From contig OX365959.1 of the NCBI GenBank assembly GCA_947247005.1, positions 42,372,360-42,436,359 on the forward strand: DNA of 64,000 nucleotides, read 5' to 3'. Below are positions 1 through 12,384 of this stretch, piece after piece; the stretch's first letter is position 1, and each line of letters opens with the position of its first letter. The notes below the pieces were generated by a model. That model saw only the letters and a program-made list of their open reading frames with translations. It was not told where the DNA came from and made no database searches. The DNA comes from Spisula solida. Lineage: Eukaryota > Mollusca > Bivalvia > Venerida > Mactridae. The position numbers were made by a program, and so were the translations under genes.

Positions 1-1148
1 GCGAACAGGATAGAACAGATGTCTTTGAAATATAATGAAATAATTAATCTTCTTCGTAATATTGTCATTATCATTGTACTGTAATTCTGAGTAAAGAAAT
101 TACAGGTAATTTTTTACCTGTACCTTAACAAAAGAATGTTAATTAACTTTAGGTGTTAAAGGGAATATTTACCGGTGATTTAAACTTTTGTGTAATAGTT
201 CTATTCGGCATCGTGATTGCATTCGCAACATTTTCCCCGAAATTCCCCTTACATTTACCTGTGTACAACCGATAGTTCACGTCCATTGTTATACCTGTAC
301 GGAAACTTACGGAAATATCTCCGGAAAAGTCCGATGTTAGAAACGAAGCGTGTGACGTCACAATCGTGCTATTAACAAGATGTCGGACAGCGAAGTTCTC
401 CGACTCAGCTAATCTGGGAAGATATATACGGTCCCTGAGCTAATGAAACGATAAATTCTTCGGATACAGATTATGATGGCAATGAAAATATTTTGCCGAA
501 TCAATTCAAACCTATTATTAATAAGGGAAATCATAATAACGGCGACGAAGAAATCTGCCAGACATTCACACTGTAAATATCGCTGACCGCATTGGCTACA
601 CGGACTGGTAATTGACCTTCCTGTCGATTTTGATTGACAGGTGGCGTTAGCCAATCATATTGCAGCATTTCGGCTACGGTTTATTGGTTTTTGTAGAACA
701 CGAACTAAAATCAATGGAAATTGTGCAATATTTAATTAAGCATTATTTCATTAATAATGAAGAAATTCTTAATACATTGGCACGTTTAGAAACTAGAGAA
801 TTTCAACTTAAATTGGTTGGTAGCGATGCCATGAAAGTAATTTATACACTAAATAAATTTATTAAACCCTGAGGACATCGGAAGTAAGAGATACATAATT
901 ATGTATATTTTCTTAAATTTAGTCTGAGTTTGAAGCAATATCATTTATATTTTCCAAAAAAATTGACAATCACATGTTGAGAAACAAAAAGCTTCGTCTT
1001 TAATTTGACTCTTTTAAAATATGTCATTTAAAGCCCTAGACACGTGAAAGTATGTTATTGTTTGTTATAAAATAAGAACACATAAATCCCAATTAACGAG
1101 AACGTGTGGATTTTTCAATAAAAGCTGGTTTTATAATGTTGAACATAA
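1..1148. other. AT-rich sequence, no gene recognised
   Basis: No convincing gene is visible. A 70-residue open frame at 660-872 on the plus strand (starts MQHFGYGLLVFVEHELKSME) has no motif I recognise and no splice or promoter context, so it is not called as a gene. A CRE octamer TGACGTCA lies at 353-360. A TTAAAGGGA motif at about 156 recurs in inverted form near 3824, but I could not trace matching termini and do not call an element. Confidence 0.5.
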
Positions 1149-1153
1149 TTATG

Positions 1154-2282
1154 CAGGGCCGTATCCAGGAATTGTTTTCTGGGGGGGCCAAGAGGGGTGG
1201 GTGGGGGAGGGGATACCCCTCCCGGTCGAGATTTTTTTTAATCTTGTTATTGTAACGGTGCATTTTCCTGATATTCCAGGCATCATAAAGCATGGAAAAA
1301 GTATCACACTCAGTATCATAATTATAAAAGCTAAAAGCTTAAAATACTTAAAAATAACTAACATAGTGCTACTGATTAGTGTTCCCTCTCCAAGCGAAGA
1401 TTTTTTTCGGTTTTTGCTTAAAAATGATGCAATTTCCTGCACTTTTAGTTTTGAAATCAGACATTAAAATAATTAAAGCAGTGCTACTAAAGAGATCTAC
1501 TAATTTTTAAAAACTTAATAATCTGATCATTCAAGTTTTACCATTTTAACATTAATTATTAAGAAATCCAAATTTATACGAACATGAATTTTTTTCATGT
1601 AATGTGATTTCCTGCACTATGTATATAAATTATGAACTTTTATATTCGGATATAAAATTGGACTACTACATTTGATTTATGAATCAAATTTCAATGAAAT
1701 GGATGCATATTTAAAAGTATTTCAAGAATGTGACCATTACTTTCCACTCAAACATTAAATACTATATATGGAATCCTAATTAATCACCCCATCAAACAAT
1801 TAAATAATATACCTATTTTTCTCACTGTAATGATTACATGTAAGTTAGTAACTTACATTTTAACTATCAATTCTTCAAGCCAAACTTTAATTTTTAATCA
1901 TCATGCTCTGATTTAATGGGATTAAATGGTGATAACCATTGACATCATATGTAATATCTGACTGACCTTCTTTAATCAACCTAATCACACTTAATTTCTT
2001 ATCAGTTGCAAAAATCACACCTTCACCATCAGGTGGTCTTGTTGAGTGCTTGATTAGTCTAACATGCGAAGGGCTATACAATATATACACAGGATGTCAT
2101 CAAGAATATCCAATATACAGGTCCAGTATGATAGATGCGGAAAGATTAAGTAAGCCCCAAGAAATAGATCAGTGGAGTATTAAATCAATAGCTGTAGGGG
2201 CCGAAAAGATATACAAAAACGTAGCTAGCCAGTCAGCTGGGGGGGCCAAGGCCCCCTGGCCCCCTACCTGAATACGTGCCTG
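1154..2282. mobile_element. Non-autonomous hAT-like DNA transposon with 5-bp duplication
   Basis: Left end reads CAGGGCCGTATCCAGGA and the reverse complement of the right end reads CAGGCACGTATTCAGGT. Both run on into G-rich sequence ending in GGGGGCCAAG. TTATG flanks both sides (1149-1153 and 2283-2287). CAGGG-type termini are typical of the hAT superfamily, although hAT duplications are usually 8 bp; here 5 bp are certain. The 1.1-kb interior has only short open frames and no transposase, so it would depend on an enzyme supplied elsewhere. Element 42677-44548 shares the CAGGG start and the 5-bp duplication length. Confidence 0.75.
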
Positions 2283-2287
2283 TTATG

Positions 2288-3245
2288 TTGGTTTGGTCTA
2301 TGTAATAGTTAAAGCGCTCTTTAGTTGATATCATTGCTGTACTCAATTGCATTCAATCTCTAAAGCATAATTATAAAAATATAGATTTAAAAATATATGT
2401 AAGGTCTAAGACAATTGAAAATCATGACGGATCGATGTAAATTTATTTGAAAGTATCTATAGGCACGGAAATACATTAGACATTCTGTGTATATCCGTGC
2501 TATAGGCCAGAGTACTGTCAGACATATTTAATATTATGTATACATTACTACAAATCGTATATAGCAACACTATCCTACCTTGCGAAAACTGCAATCAAAG
2601 TAACTGGTGACACATTGTTACAGTAAACTAATCAGCAAGACACCGCGACCAGTCGTATATCATAGAACCCCGACTGATTACCGCGGGATACCAACCTAAG
2701 CGATATCATCAAAGAATATAACACATTGGAATTTTAACTGACTTATAATCTAGGACTTACATCTTTAGTTCTGGTATAATGGTGCATATAAAATATGTGT
2801 AGCTCAAATTATTGTACTTGACCCGACATTTATAACGTTATGTTAGAAAACGATTATGTTTTTTTATTGCTAACGCGTGATTGTACATTGGTAATAAGTT
2901 TATTTGTTAACTGCCAATGGCAAACCGTGTACGCATATTACACTTATTACGGAAGTTGCAATTAAATACAACCTTGTCACTCTGTTGCTAGCAATCAACA
3001 AAATGTATGTCACTGCTAAGCGATAGAGCACATGGATAACACCAAAGATTCTTGCGTATTCTTTGATAAACACCAATAAAAACCCGATGTAGAAAATCAG
3101 GAGATTGGTCTACTATACTATTATTTTAAAAACGTTATGCACATTTGAATTTGATTATTAATTAGCACACTAACATATTGACCGGGTGCAAACGATGAAA
3201 GGCTAGTTTATGGAATATTTCTTTACACAGTGTATATATGTAAAT
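2288..3245. other. No gene; one short hairpin
   Basis: Unique-looking AT-rich sequence without a recognisable gene. A small imperfect palindrome lies at 2457-2507: left arm CTATAGGCACGGAAATACAT, right arm TGTATATCCGTGCTATAGG, with a loop of about a dozen bases. Confidence 0.5.
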
Positions 3246-3448
3246 ATATCGCTTGCTTAGCAATAGAAGATAGTAAGTACTATTTACAACCTTATAAGAC
3301 TCATACATATTTAAAATCTGCACCACGAGGCGCTTCTTATGAGCCTATTTTCATGAAAATCGGAACTGGTCTCAGACACGGATTTTTTCTTGTTTTCTCA
3401 AAATATTGATTTTGTACTTACAACCTTCAAATTCTAAGCCAGCGATAT
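3246..3448. mobile_element. MITE family M1, copy 1
   Basis: Termini are inverted: left ATATCGCTTGCTTAG...GTAAGTAC, right GTACTTACAACCTTCAAATTCTAAGCCAGCGATAT read on the opposite strand. The interior shares 'ggcgcttcttatgagcc' and 'tattttcatgaaaatcgga' with the copy at 6801-7060. The element is about 0.2 kb, non-coding and diverged from its sister. The flanks suggest a TA-rich target, but the duplication length cannot be fixed. Confidence 0.65.
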
Positions 3449-3838
3449 GTATTAACCCATAAACTCAATTATTTTTTACAATAAAAGATGCTTCTCTCAA
3501 GACAGGTAGTTAAATTTTCCCGATTTGCACTAAACTGTGATTGAAATCAACAGAAACATTCTGTTTGAGCACGCGGTTTGAGCGACAGATTAAACTGCGA
3601 GTACCGATTGTGACGTCACAGTCAGATTTTACGAAGATATACGAACGCGCTTCCGGAATTTTCCGATATCAGCGGTATCGGAAAATGTGCACTACGCGTA
3701 TATGATTAGTCGACAAAAACATCGTAAATACTCGTAAAATATCGGAATTTTCGTTTATGATGTTAAAAATAGACATTTATTGACCTAAATGTATAATGGA
3801 AACAAAGTCAGTCAATAGTCCCTTTAAATTCCTAGTCT
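3449..3838. other. No gene; CRE octamer
   Basis: No gene recognised. TGACGTCA lies at 3611-3618, followed by a GC-richer stretch (3640-3700) with several 'ccgatat' and 'cggaa' motifs. Confidence 0.5.
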
Positions 3839-3845
3839 GTTCCAC

Positions 3846-3874
3846 CACGCATATTAATTAAATTAACATGCGTG
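3846..3874. mobile_element. 29-bp minimal copy of the CACGCATG foldback family
   Basis: The sequence is CACGCAT + ATTAATTAAATTAAC + ATGCGTG, essentially the two terminal repeats of the family seen at 33968-35496 fused with nothing between them. It is flanked by perfect 7-bp direct repeats GTTCCAC (3839-3845 and 3875-3881), the same duplication length as the full copy (GTTACAA). It may be an extreme internal-deletion derivative that transposed, or the residue of an internal deletion after insertion. Confidence 0.75.
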
Positions 3875-3881
3875 GTTCCAC

Positions 3882-5106
3882 GGAGCTGCAAACAGTAAAT
3901 ACGTCGTATAACGCGTGGAAGAGTAAATTTTAAAATTACTAGATTTTGAGCAACTGTGTTGATGGTGCATAATTATAATCGGAAAATATACGCTTTATCT
4001 CTATAAAACGTAAGCTGTAATAGGCATCTTCCCATGGGGAAACTTTCATGCATCGTTTGCTTAAATGGTAGACTAACAGCATTTCAGACGTTTTCTCCCG
4101 AAAAGGGACGACAATGATAAGCGATATAAACGTTATTCCTATGTATGCATTTTTTCAGGCATCGATTGCATTCAATAGACGTATTGTGCTTTGGTTATCA
4201 TTTGGAATTATTGAGAAAGCCTATCAGCATAACGAAATACAGCAGAGCAAAGACCCAAATATACAATATGTTCAAACACTGCTGGTGCTTTTATTTCTTA
4301 TGCTATCATCATAAATTTTACATCCTTACTGTTAAAAAAATAATCTTTAACATGCAATCTACGAATTAATGATATCTGACATAACAAAAAAGTTATAGTC
4401 GTTGGAAATTGGTGGGGATATAGAGACATGTAGACACTATACCCGGTATTGATCTGTTCGTACGGACAGACGTACTGAATAAGTTTATGTTCCCGCAATA
4501 TGACAGACATACTTATTAGCAACATAATTGGTATCACAATTCGTATGATAGCCTATCAATTAGGTAAATGATATCTATAATTGAGTAATATATAGCCTGT
4601 ACCACCTTCAGATTTTCCAGCCTGATTAAAGCCAACAAACCGCGCAAATACACTATGCATTGAAAGGCTGGTGTTGCTTTTATTTCTAATGTTATCATCA
4701 TGCTATTTTACAAACATACCGTTTAAAGAAGACCATTTAACATGTCATGTACGAGTTATAGTGCGCACAGAATAATGAGAGGCGGGGACATTTGGTATAT
4801 TCCACAAAGGTGGATTAATCATATGTGCACGATTTATCAGTGAAGTTTTGAGTACAACACTGACCTTATCTGTTTACTTTAGTAATTTTCAAAACCAATT
4901 TTGCAACAGTTGACCAAACCGATTCATGTTTATAAATATCACGTTATCCTGGGCGCACTATAATGACACCTTGAATATGTTAAACGTTAGTCAATAATGA
5001 TTGGTCGGGGAAACAGAGAAATATAAACACTACTCTATATAAACGTACGCTTGACTATATTTGTTTCCTAAATGTGTTAACAATGTAAGTATAAAACCTG
5101 TTTTAC
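3882..5106. other. No gene; diverged direct duplication
   Basis: Two stretches, 4281-4372 and 4666-4758, align along their length. They share 'gctggtg', 'cttttatttct', 'tatcatcat' and 'tttaacatg', indicating an old local duplication about 385 bp apart. Short open frames cross the first copy but are not conserved in the second, so they are not called. Confidence 0.5.
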
Positions 5107-5737
5107 ATGTTTACAACATACAATTCATGCATTGACCAGCATCATTACATGTTTACAACATACAATTCATGCATTGACCAGCATCATTACATGTTTACAA
5201 CATACAATTCATGCATTGACCAGCATCATTACATGTTTACAACATACAATTCATGCATTGACCAGCATCATAACATGTTTACAACATACAATTCATGCAT
5301 TGACCAGCATCATTACATGTTTACAACATACAATTCATGCATTGACCAGCATCATTACATGTTTACAACATACAATTCATGCATTGACCAGCATCATTAC
5401 ATGTTTACAACATACAATTCATGCATTGACCAGCATCATTACATGTTTACAACATACAATTCATGCATTGACAAGCATCATTACATGTTTACAACATACA
5501 ATTCATGCATTGATCAGCATCATTACATGTTTACAACATACAATTCATGCATTGACCAGCATCATTACATGTTTACAACATACAATTCATGCATTGACCA
5601 GCATCATTACATGTTTACAACATACAATTCATGCATTGACCAGCATCATTACATGTTTACAACATACAATTCATGCATTGACCAGCATCATTACATGTTT
5701 ACAACATACAATTCATGCATTGCCCAGTATCATTACC
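5107..5737 (+). repeat. 42-bp tandem repeat, 15 copies
   Basis: Fifteen nearly identical 42-bp units begin ATGTTTACAACATACAATTC and end CAGCATCATTAC. Substitutions are few (for example 'cataac' near 5270, 'gacaag' near 5470, 'gatcag' near 5512, 'gcccagtat' in the last unit). Because 42 is a multiple of three, two plus-strand frames remain open through the array; one would encode a 14-residue repeat beginning MFTTYNSCIDQHHY. No signal sequence, splice signal or expression cue supports translation, so this is treated as a minisatellite. Each unit contains TGTTTAC, the forkhead-type core. Confidence 0.9.
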
Positions 5738-6800
5738 AGACTGACCAGGTTATGGGTGAACTCGGATTGCAGGATTCTTGCACATTCTCCATCACTAGGT
5801 TAGTTGCAGAACCACGTCGGGGATTTTTTCAAGAGTGGTACACGTGTTACCATGGCAGTGTAATATAGTGATGTCTGTGATATGACAGTGTCACCACTTT
5901 ATGTATAGAGTTGAGGTCTAGACCCGTTAGTTCAAACATCAACGACCTTCATAGATCTTACAAAGGTACTCTCAGTGCTCTACATAGATACTCTTGTCTC
6001 TACAAAATCTTGTGGTTCACTGGAAACTAGTTGCACAAAGAAGGCACCTGAGATTAAAAGTACATACATGTATGACCAAGGCGGAACACCAATGCTAGAC
6101 TGAATACACAAAAACATTAATGACCCACGGGAGGTAATCCAATTATCTTTGCACAAAGTCACCTCCAGAGTTACCTTTCTTATTCAGTCTGAACTTAATG
6201 CACAAATACACCCAGTTACAACAGAACAATGTTTTCTCGTAGTATCGATAAGACATGTACTAAACGGATTTAAACACAACAGGGGATACATGCTGTTTGT
6301 ATGTCAGGAGAGCAAAATTGGTTCTTAAGTTCATTTGCATCATTTTAATGGTGAACTTAATACCGTCATTTTGGCACCAAGGAAATAAAAATCAGATGAG
6401 TATTAGATAATGTATCGCGTAATAAAGACATTGCTCTAGAAAATGAATTCACACTTTTAACTAATCGGTAATTGTTAGAGTAGAACAATGTATTCAAATG
6501 ATGCGGACTGCAGTTAAATGCGAAGACACCCCAATACTTGATTTTTACAGTGCTGTTGAAATTATTTGATATGCCATTTACCATTAAACTTGCTGACACA
6601 AGATATGTTTCGCATTTTTTACAAAAACATTTGCGCTCAACAATGGCTGATCATACTCAGTGTTGATCCAATTTACCGAGAAATGTGTTACTTTCCTTTT
6701 CTGAACTAATGTATTATTCCTGCGATAAGCCCATTATTACTTAATCCATTTTCATATATCTGGGTATCGACATGACGGCATTCGGGTAACCTTCAAGACC
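5738..6800. other. No gene recognised
   Basis: Sequence downstream of the 42-bp array. Short open frames on both strands show no recognisable motif. Nothing repeat-like was traced. Confidence 0.45.
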
Positions 6801-7060
6801 ATAAAGCTGGCTTAGAATTAGAAGGTCGTAAGTACTACGTACGACCTTAGAAGACTCATGCATACTTCAAATCTTCATCTCAAGGCGCTTCTTATGAGCC
6901 TATTTTCATGAAAAAAATGCGTATGAGCCTATTTCATGAAAATCGGAAGTGGTCATGTTGACCAAAATGAAGTTTAAAAACGAAGTAAAGAATAGTTTTC
7001 AGTCAGTTGTGTCTTGTTTCTTCAAACATACGACCTTCTAATTGTAAGTCAGCTTTATAT
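6801..7060. mobile_element. MITE family M1, copy 2
   Basis: Left terminus ATAAAGCTGGCTTAGAATTA, right terminus on the opposite strand ATAAAGCTGACTTACAATTA, followed on both sides by GAAGGTCGTA. The interior carries 'ggcgcttcttatgagcctatt', matching copy 1 at 3246-3448. A partial internal duplication of 'atgagcctatttcatgaaaa' is present at about 6894-6942. The element is non-coding. Confidence 0.75.
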
Positions 7061-7227
7061 AATAATAAAACATATTACTGGTAAAAGTCAACCTATCTCA
7101 GGTTCGCGTTTTTAAAACCCATTGACGATACAATGTATTATGATGGTATATTCAAACTACATGTATTAGAATTTCCAAGTACATTGGAACAACAGTGCCC
7201 AGATGAATAGATCTATTATATGTATTT

Positions 7228-7440
7228 GGTGGGGAGCGGTGGTCACAGGACGGGCGCGCGCTTCGGGATCGAGAGGTCCCGGGTTCAACCCCGTCTGGAC
7301 CACTGCTTAATTTCTCTGAGCAAGAATAACCGAGATGCTCCACTCGACCAATGTATGAATTGGTACCTGTGAGGGCTGTGTCTGAACATGTTCGATATTC
7401 CTTTGCGCCGCAGATCGATGTTAGCTGCACACCCACCAGG
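7228..7440 (+). mobile_element. tRNA-derived SINE
   Basis: The head resembles a tRNA: A-box-like GAGCGGTGGTCACAGG and a clear B box GGGTTCAACCCC (7281-7292). The body contains ATTTCTCTGAGCAA (from 7309) and 'gaattggtacctg', shared with the SINE at 20950-21150. Shared 3' domains are known from molluscan SINE superfamilies such as MetaSINEs; membership here is an inference. The cloverleaf is not intact, so this is not called a functional tRNA. Confidence 0.75.
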
Positions 7441-9452
7441 AGAGAAATAGTTTCATCAGGGAGACTCGAACGCAGGTTTACATAGGTAGCCCAATGACCA
7501 GGGGAAGATAAAATGTTAAAGGGTGGTTGAACTGCTGAAAGCAGCCCTCGGAAGTTGGTAACATTTTTTGTCTAAAGTTTGTAATGTTTTCCTCACAACA
7601 TACAAATATCTACTACTAGTAGTAAACACGCAAGTCTATAGAACACTCCACACAGATAATATAAGTCTATGTATGCCTTGGAACATTTTTATTTATAATG
7701 TATAATTGTATGATACCTTAAACCACTGTCTTTGATTTTTGCAATACATTCTATAGAAACACAAAATGCATGTTTTAATTATACCATACACAATATCAAT
7801 TAAAACTAGCAGAGTATGAAAATATACCGCTTTACTGAATAAACACCCCTCACCAGGTAGCCGCGGTAAAGTGGTGCGTGAATCCCGTGCGTGCACGGAC
7901 CAACGTAACCGTGTATTGAATTTTGTGTGATGGAATGGTCAGATGTATTGGAATGTCCGTATGGGGAACATTTAAGTCTGTTAAATTAGATGAAATTGAT
8001 CTTCGGATATAAATGGTGTACATGCCGTCTCTGGATAACGTAAGTTTTTATGCTGTAAATACTGATATTTCTCCAGTTTGAAAGTCTAAGTCTAGACCAC
8101 AGGTATTCGGCATATTGGCTGGTTTTTAGATATTATGAAATGTTATTTTATGTTGTTTGAACACTATTCACACACTTTTAAGCTCACTGGATGGGTTGTA
8201 AAGTGGATCACTGGCAGGGGGGGGGGGGTGTGGTCACAGCCTACAAGCCGAATACCTGAGGTATAGGCTCTTCGAACAAACTCGGGAGAGGTAGTCTAGA
8301 TCTAATTGTAGACGTTGTTTTATTTGTGTACCATGTGTATCAATGTGCAGTAACAATCTGAAGCCATCTCAATAATGAGACTACGAGTTTCATGTCTAGT
8401 TTCACTCGTTCACCGTTTTGCTCTGTTCTACGGAAGCCGAGGATGGACATTATTTGTTATTTTAATACTTACTTGTTGTTTCTTATTTAAGTAATAAATA
8501 CAGTACTAACTTCGGTAGTGCTCGGCAGCGATTTGCTGTGCAACGGTCTGCTAGTCGCGAACGCGCCCGAAGCATACTACTAGTATATTGTTCGCGAAGC
8601 CGAGGATAATTTCAACGGTTTTTAGTCCTTACAAAACTGTTTTATAACCCTTGTAAGAATATTTTGATCGAAAACTAGTTATGTATCTGACTAGTACAAG
8701 CAAAATGAGACTTAATTAAAGTTTCGTTGAAATCCGACCTCTAATTAAAAAGAAATATCACAGACAATTGACGAACAGAACATGATTCGCAGCTTAGAAA
8801 ATATAATTTAGTGTAAAAAATATGTTTCGCCTAATGCACCTAAGAGATTACCTTACCTGCTAACTGGTCTCCAATGTCCATTCATACTTTTTATTTGCAG
8901 GTGTCAAAATGGATTGAGTAAAAATCAAGATTGTCCATGTTTTATATCCCATAATTCTGATTACAGCTAAGAATGTATCTAATGGTCCCCATTTGTAGAA
9001 ACAGGCTTGATGCACAAAGGTATAGATCTTTGTATATTATTTATCTTCATTTTTTTTAAATTGTCATTTATCCATGAAAATATTTATTTTCAAACACGGT
9101 CGTATAAAAGACGCGTCTAATATATCTAAAATTGTTTTGTTAATGTTTGGACAATGTGTTCTGTGTAGACCTATATTTGAAAATATTAAAATAAACCGTT
9201 GTCTATTATGATAGAATATTTAACGAAACAAGACATTTACTAGTTTTAAAACATGCATATGTTCATATACAAACTGACAAAAATGTAGATCTATTTATTG
9301 ATACATGAACTACAATAATACTTATAATGTTGTATCAAATGATGCTTAATGGCATCACCAATAGGGAATATTACCTATTCATATGTAAAATGAACACCAG
9401 CAATCTTTTGGAAGAATCAGCAATAAAAACTTATATAAAAAACATTCACCAA
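7441..9452. other. No gene; small TIR remnant and poly-G
   Basis: Mostly unique AT-rich sequence. The inset at 8100-8258 is listed separately. The stretch 8525-8570 ('gcaacggtctgct', 'cgcgaacgcgcccga') resembles part of the inverted-repeat element at 20057-20357 ('gcaacggtctgctatccgcg'). No gene was recognised. Confidence 0.45.
8100..8258. mobile_element. Small inverted-repeat element with 12-G run
   Basis: Left end CAGGTATTCGGCATATTGGC and right end (opposite strand) CAGGTATTCGGCTTGTAGGC are imperfect inverted repeats. The interior has a run of 12 G at 8217-8228. No target duplication could be identified, so it may be a degraded MITE. Confidence 0.5.
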
Positions 9453-11520
9453 TAGCTAGCTGGTGGGCATATATTAATACCTCTGTATACGGACATGATC
9501 TCTCTTATAGCTAGCTGGTGGGCACATTTGTATATAAATACCTCTGTATACGGACATGATCTCTCTTATAGCTAGCTGGTGGGCACATTTGTATATGAAA
9601 ACCTCTGTATACGGACATGATCTCTCCTATAGCTAGCTGGTGGGCACATTTGTATATGAAAACCTCTGTATACGGACATGATCTCTCTTATAGATAGCTG
9701 GTGGGCACATTTGTATATGAAAACCTCTGTATACGGACATGATCTCTCTTATAGCTAACTGGTGGGCACATTTGTATATGAAAACCTCTGTATACGGACA
9801 TGATCTCTCTTATAGCTAGCTGGTAGGCACATTTGTATATGAAAACCTCTGTATACGGACATGATCTCTCTTATAGCTAGCTGGTGGGCACATTTGTATA
9901 TGAAAACCTCTGTATACGGACATGATCTCTCTTATAGCTAGCTGGTGGGCACATTTGTATATGAATACCTCTGTAAACGGACATGATCTCTCTTATAGCT
10001 AACTGGTGGGCATATTTGTATATGAATACCTCTGTATACGGACATGATCTCTCTTATAGCTAGCTGGTGGGCACATTTACACATGGATACCCCTGTATAC
10101 GGACATGATCTCTCTTATAGCTAGCTGGTGGGCACATTTACACATGGATACCTCTGTATACGGACATGATCTCTCTTATAGCTAGCTGGTGGGCACATTT
10201 ACACATGGATACCTCTGTATACGGACATGATCTCTCTTATAGCTAGCTGGTGGGCACATTTACACATGGATACCTCTGTATACGGACATGATCTCTCTTA
10301 TAGCTAGCTGGTGGGCACATTTGTATATGAATACCTCTGTATACGGACATGATCTCTCTTATAGCTAACTGGTGGGCACATTTGTATATGAATACCTCTG
10401 TATACGGACATGCTCTCTCTTATAGCTAGCTGGTGGGCACATTTACACATGGATACCTCTGTATACGGACATGATCTCTCTTATAGCTAGCTGGTGGGCA
10501 CATTTACACATGGAAACCTCTGTATACGGACATGATCTCTCTTATAGCTAGCTGGTGGGCACATTTGTATATGAATACCTCTGTAAACGGACATGATCTC
10601 TCATATAGCTAACTGGTGGGCATATTTGTATATGAATACCTCTGTATACGGACATGATCTCTCTTATAGCTAGCTGGTGGGCACATTTACACATGGATAC
10701 CCCTGTATACGGACATGATCTCTCTTATAGCTAGCTGGTGGGCACATTTACACATGGATACCTCTGTATACGGACATGATCTCTCTTATAGCTAGCTGGT
10801 GGGCACATTTACACATGGATACCTCTGTATACGGACATGATCTCTCTTATAGCTAGCTGGTGGGCACATTTACACATGGATACCTCTGTATACGGACATG
10901 ATCTCTCTTATAGCTAGCTGGTGGGCACATTTGTATATGAATACCTCTGTATACGGACATGATCTCTCTTATAGCTAACTGGTGGGCACATTTGTATATG
11001 AATACCTCTGTATACGGACATGCTCTCTCTTATAGCTAGCTGGTGGGCACATTTGTATATGAATACCTCTGTATACGGACATGATCTCTCTTATAGCTAG
11101 CTGGTGGGCACATTTGTATATGAATACCTCTGTATACGGACATGATCTCTCTTATAGCTAACTGGTGGGCACATTTGTATATGAATACCTCTGTATACGG
11201 ACATGATCTCTCTTATAGCTAACTGGTGGGCACATTTGTATATGAATACCTCTGTATACGGGCATGATCTCTCTTATAGCTAGCTGGTGGGTACATTTGT
11301 ATATGAATACCTCTGTATACGGACATGATCTCTCTTATAGCTAGCTGGTGGGCACATTTGTATATGAATACCTCTGTATACGGACATGATCTCTCTTATA
11401 GCTAGCTGGTGGGCACATTTGTATATGAATACCTCTGTATACGGACATGATCTCTCTTATAGCTAACTGGTGGGCACATTTTTATATGAAAACCTCTGTA
11501 TATAGACATGATCTCTCCTA
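9453..11520. repeat. 61-bp tandem array, about 34 copies, with higher-order period
   Basis: The unit starts GCTAGCTGGTGGGCACATTT, continues with 'gtatatgaatacctctgtatacgg' or the variant 'acacatggatacc', and ends 'acatgatctctcttata'. Spacing is a strict 61 bp (for example 9571 to 9632). Variant order recurs: the 'tgtaaacgg' unit followed by the 'gctaactggtgggcatattt' unit and four 'acacatgga' units occurs near 9950 and again near 10560, giving a ~610-bp (10-unit) higher-order repeat. The array ends in degraded units at 11490-11520. Confidence 0.92.
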
Positions 11521-11860
11521 CGCTCATGCAAATGAATGAAAAAGTTATAATACTTTTTAAGATGATGTATATTATTCATGTTTCTTGTGATTTATTGTAG
11601 GATGTATTTTTCGATCTTTGTAATCCACTGGTAGACACCGTACAGCGGAAATAGCCACAAAATGTGTATCGATTTCGGACGACGGTAAGTTTTTAATCAA
11701 TATTTTGTAAATACATTTGTATTTATGTAGTCTTCTTGAAGTGAACAAATTTAGGCAGTGTAATGTTCATTTTAAAGCACCAATGTGTTATTTCCTCTGA
11801 AGTTTCGTTATTTGTTGAAAATTACTGACGACCCATGCAGAACAACGTACATTTCCCTTT
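11521..11860. other. No gene recognised
   Basis: A short spacer between the 61-bp array and the next MITE. Nothing distinctive was seen. Confidence 0.4.
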
Positions 11861-12190
11861 ATGCACCAGTCAATATTTTGTCCGCCCGAGGGGGGGGGGA
11901 CCAAGGGGAAATGAGATATTTTCAAGTTTTTGATGTCTTAATCCCCACCAGGAGACAATGCTTACTGTCTAAATCCCCACCGTAGGGCATAGTTTTTCAT
12001 CGGGTGATTTAATAAAAATACAAATAAAAGTAACACTGTCGTCTTTCGCGGTGTCGAAATTCCCGGACGAAGGTCTATACTCCGGGACTCGGAGACGATA
12101 AGGTCGTGTAATTCCAGGCTGTCGTGGAAGTTTCGTCTAATTCACCCTGTATCCCCCGCCCCCGCGCGGCCATAATATTGACTGGTGCAT
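11861..12190. mobile_element. MITE with GC-rich arms
   Basis: Left terminus ATGCACCAGTCAATATTTTG is followed by a CCGCCCGAGGGGGGGGG tract. The right terminus on the opposite strand reads ATGCACCAGTCAATATTATG, followed by GCCGCGCGGGGGCGGGGG. The element is about 330 bp and non-coding. A degenerate relative may occupy about 42046-42443 ('gtcaacaataatggccgccccc' to 'ttgactggtgcat'). Confidence 0.7.
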
Positions 12191-12384
12191 CATTGCAGCT
12201 AAAGTATTCATTTCTCAGACTCTTTAATTTAATTTAATTCCGAGGTTATATATGTAGATCTACTTTAAAATACTCAACATACATGTACATGTATATGCAA
12301 TTAGAATATTACAAAAACAGAAAATAAAGAAAACATACGGGAAGCAGAGAAAGTACAAAATTGAAGTAAATTGTCAAAAGGTTA

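Noticed and set aside
130..3840. A single 3.7-kb element bounded by inverted TTAAAGGGA motifs
   Set aside because: Only nine bases match and similarity does not continue inward; no duplication was found.
5107..5868. 253-codon open frame as a protein-coding gene
   Set aside because: It is produced by a 42-bp tandem repeat whose length is a multiple of three; a second frame is equally open and the non-repeat tail has no motif.
9453..11520. CRISPR-like array
   Set aside because: The whole 61-bp unit repeats with no unique spacers, and the context is eukaryotic.
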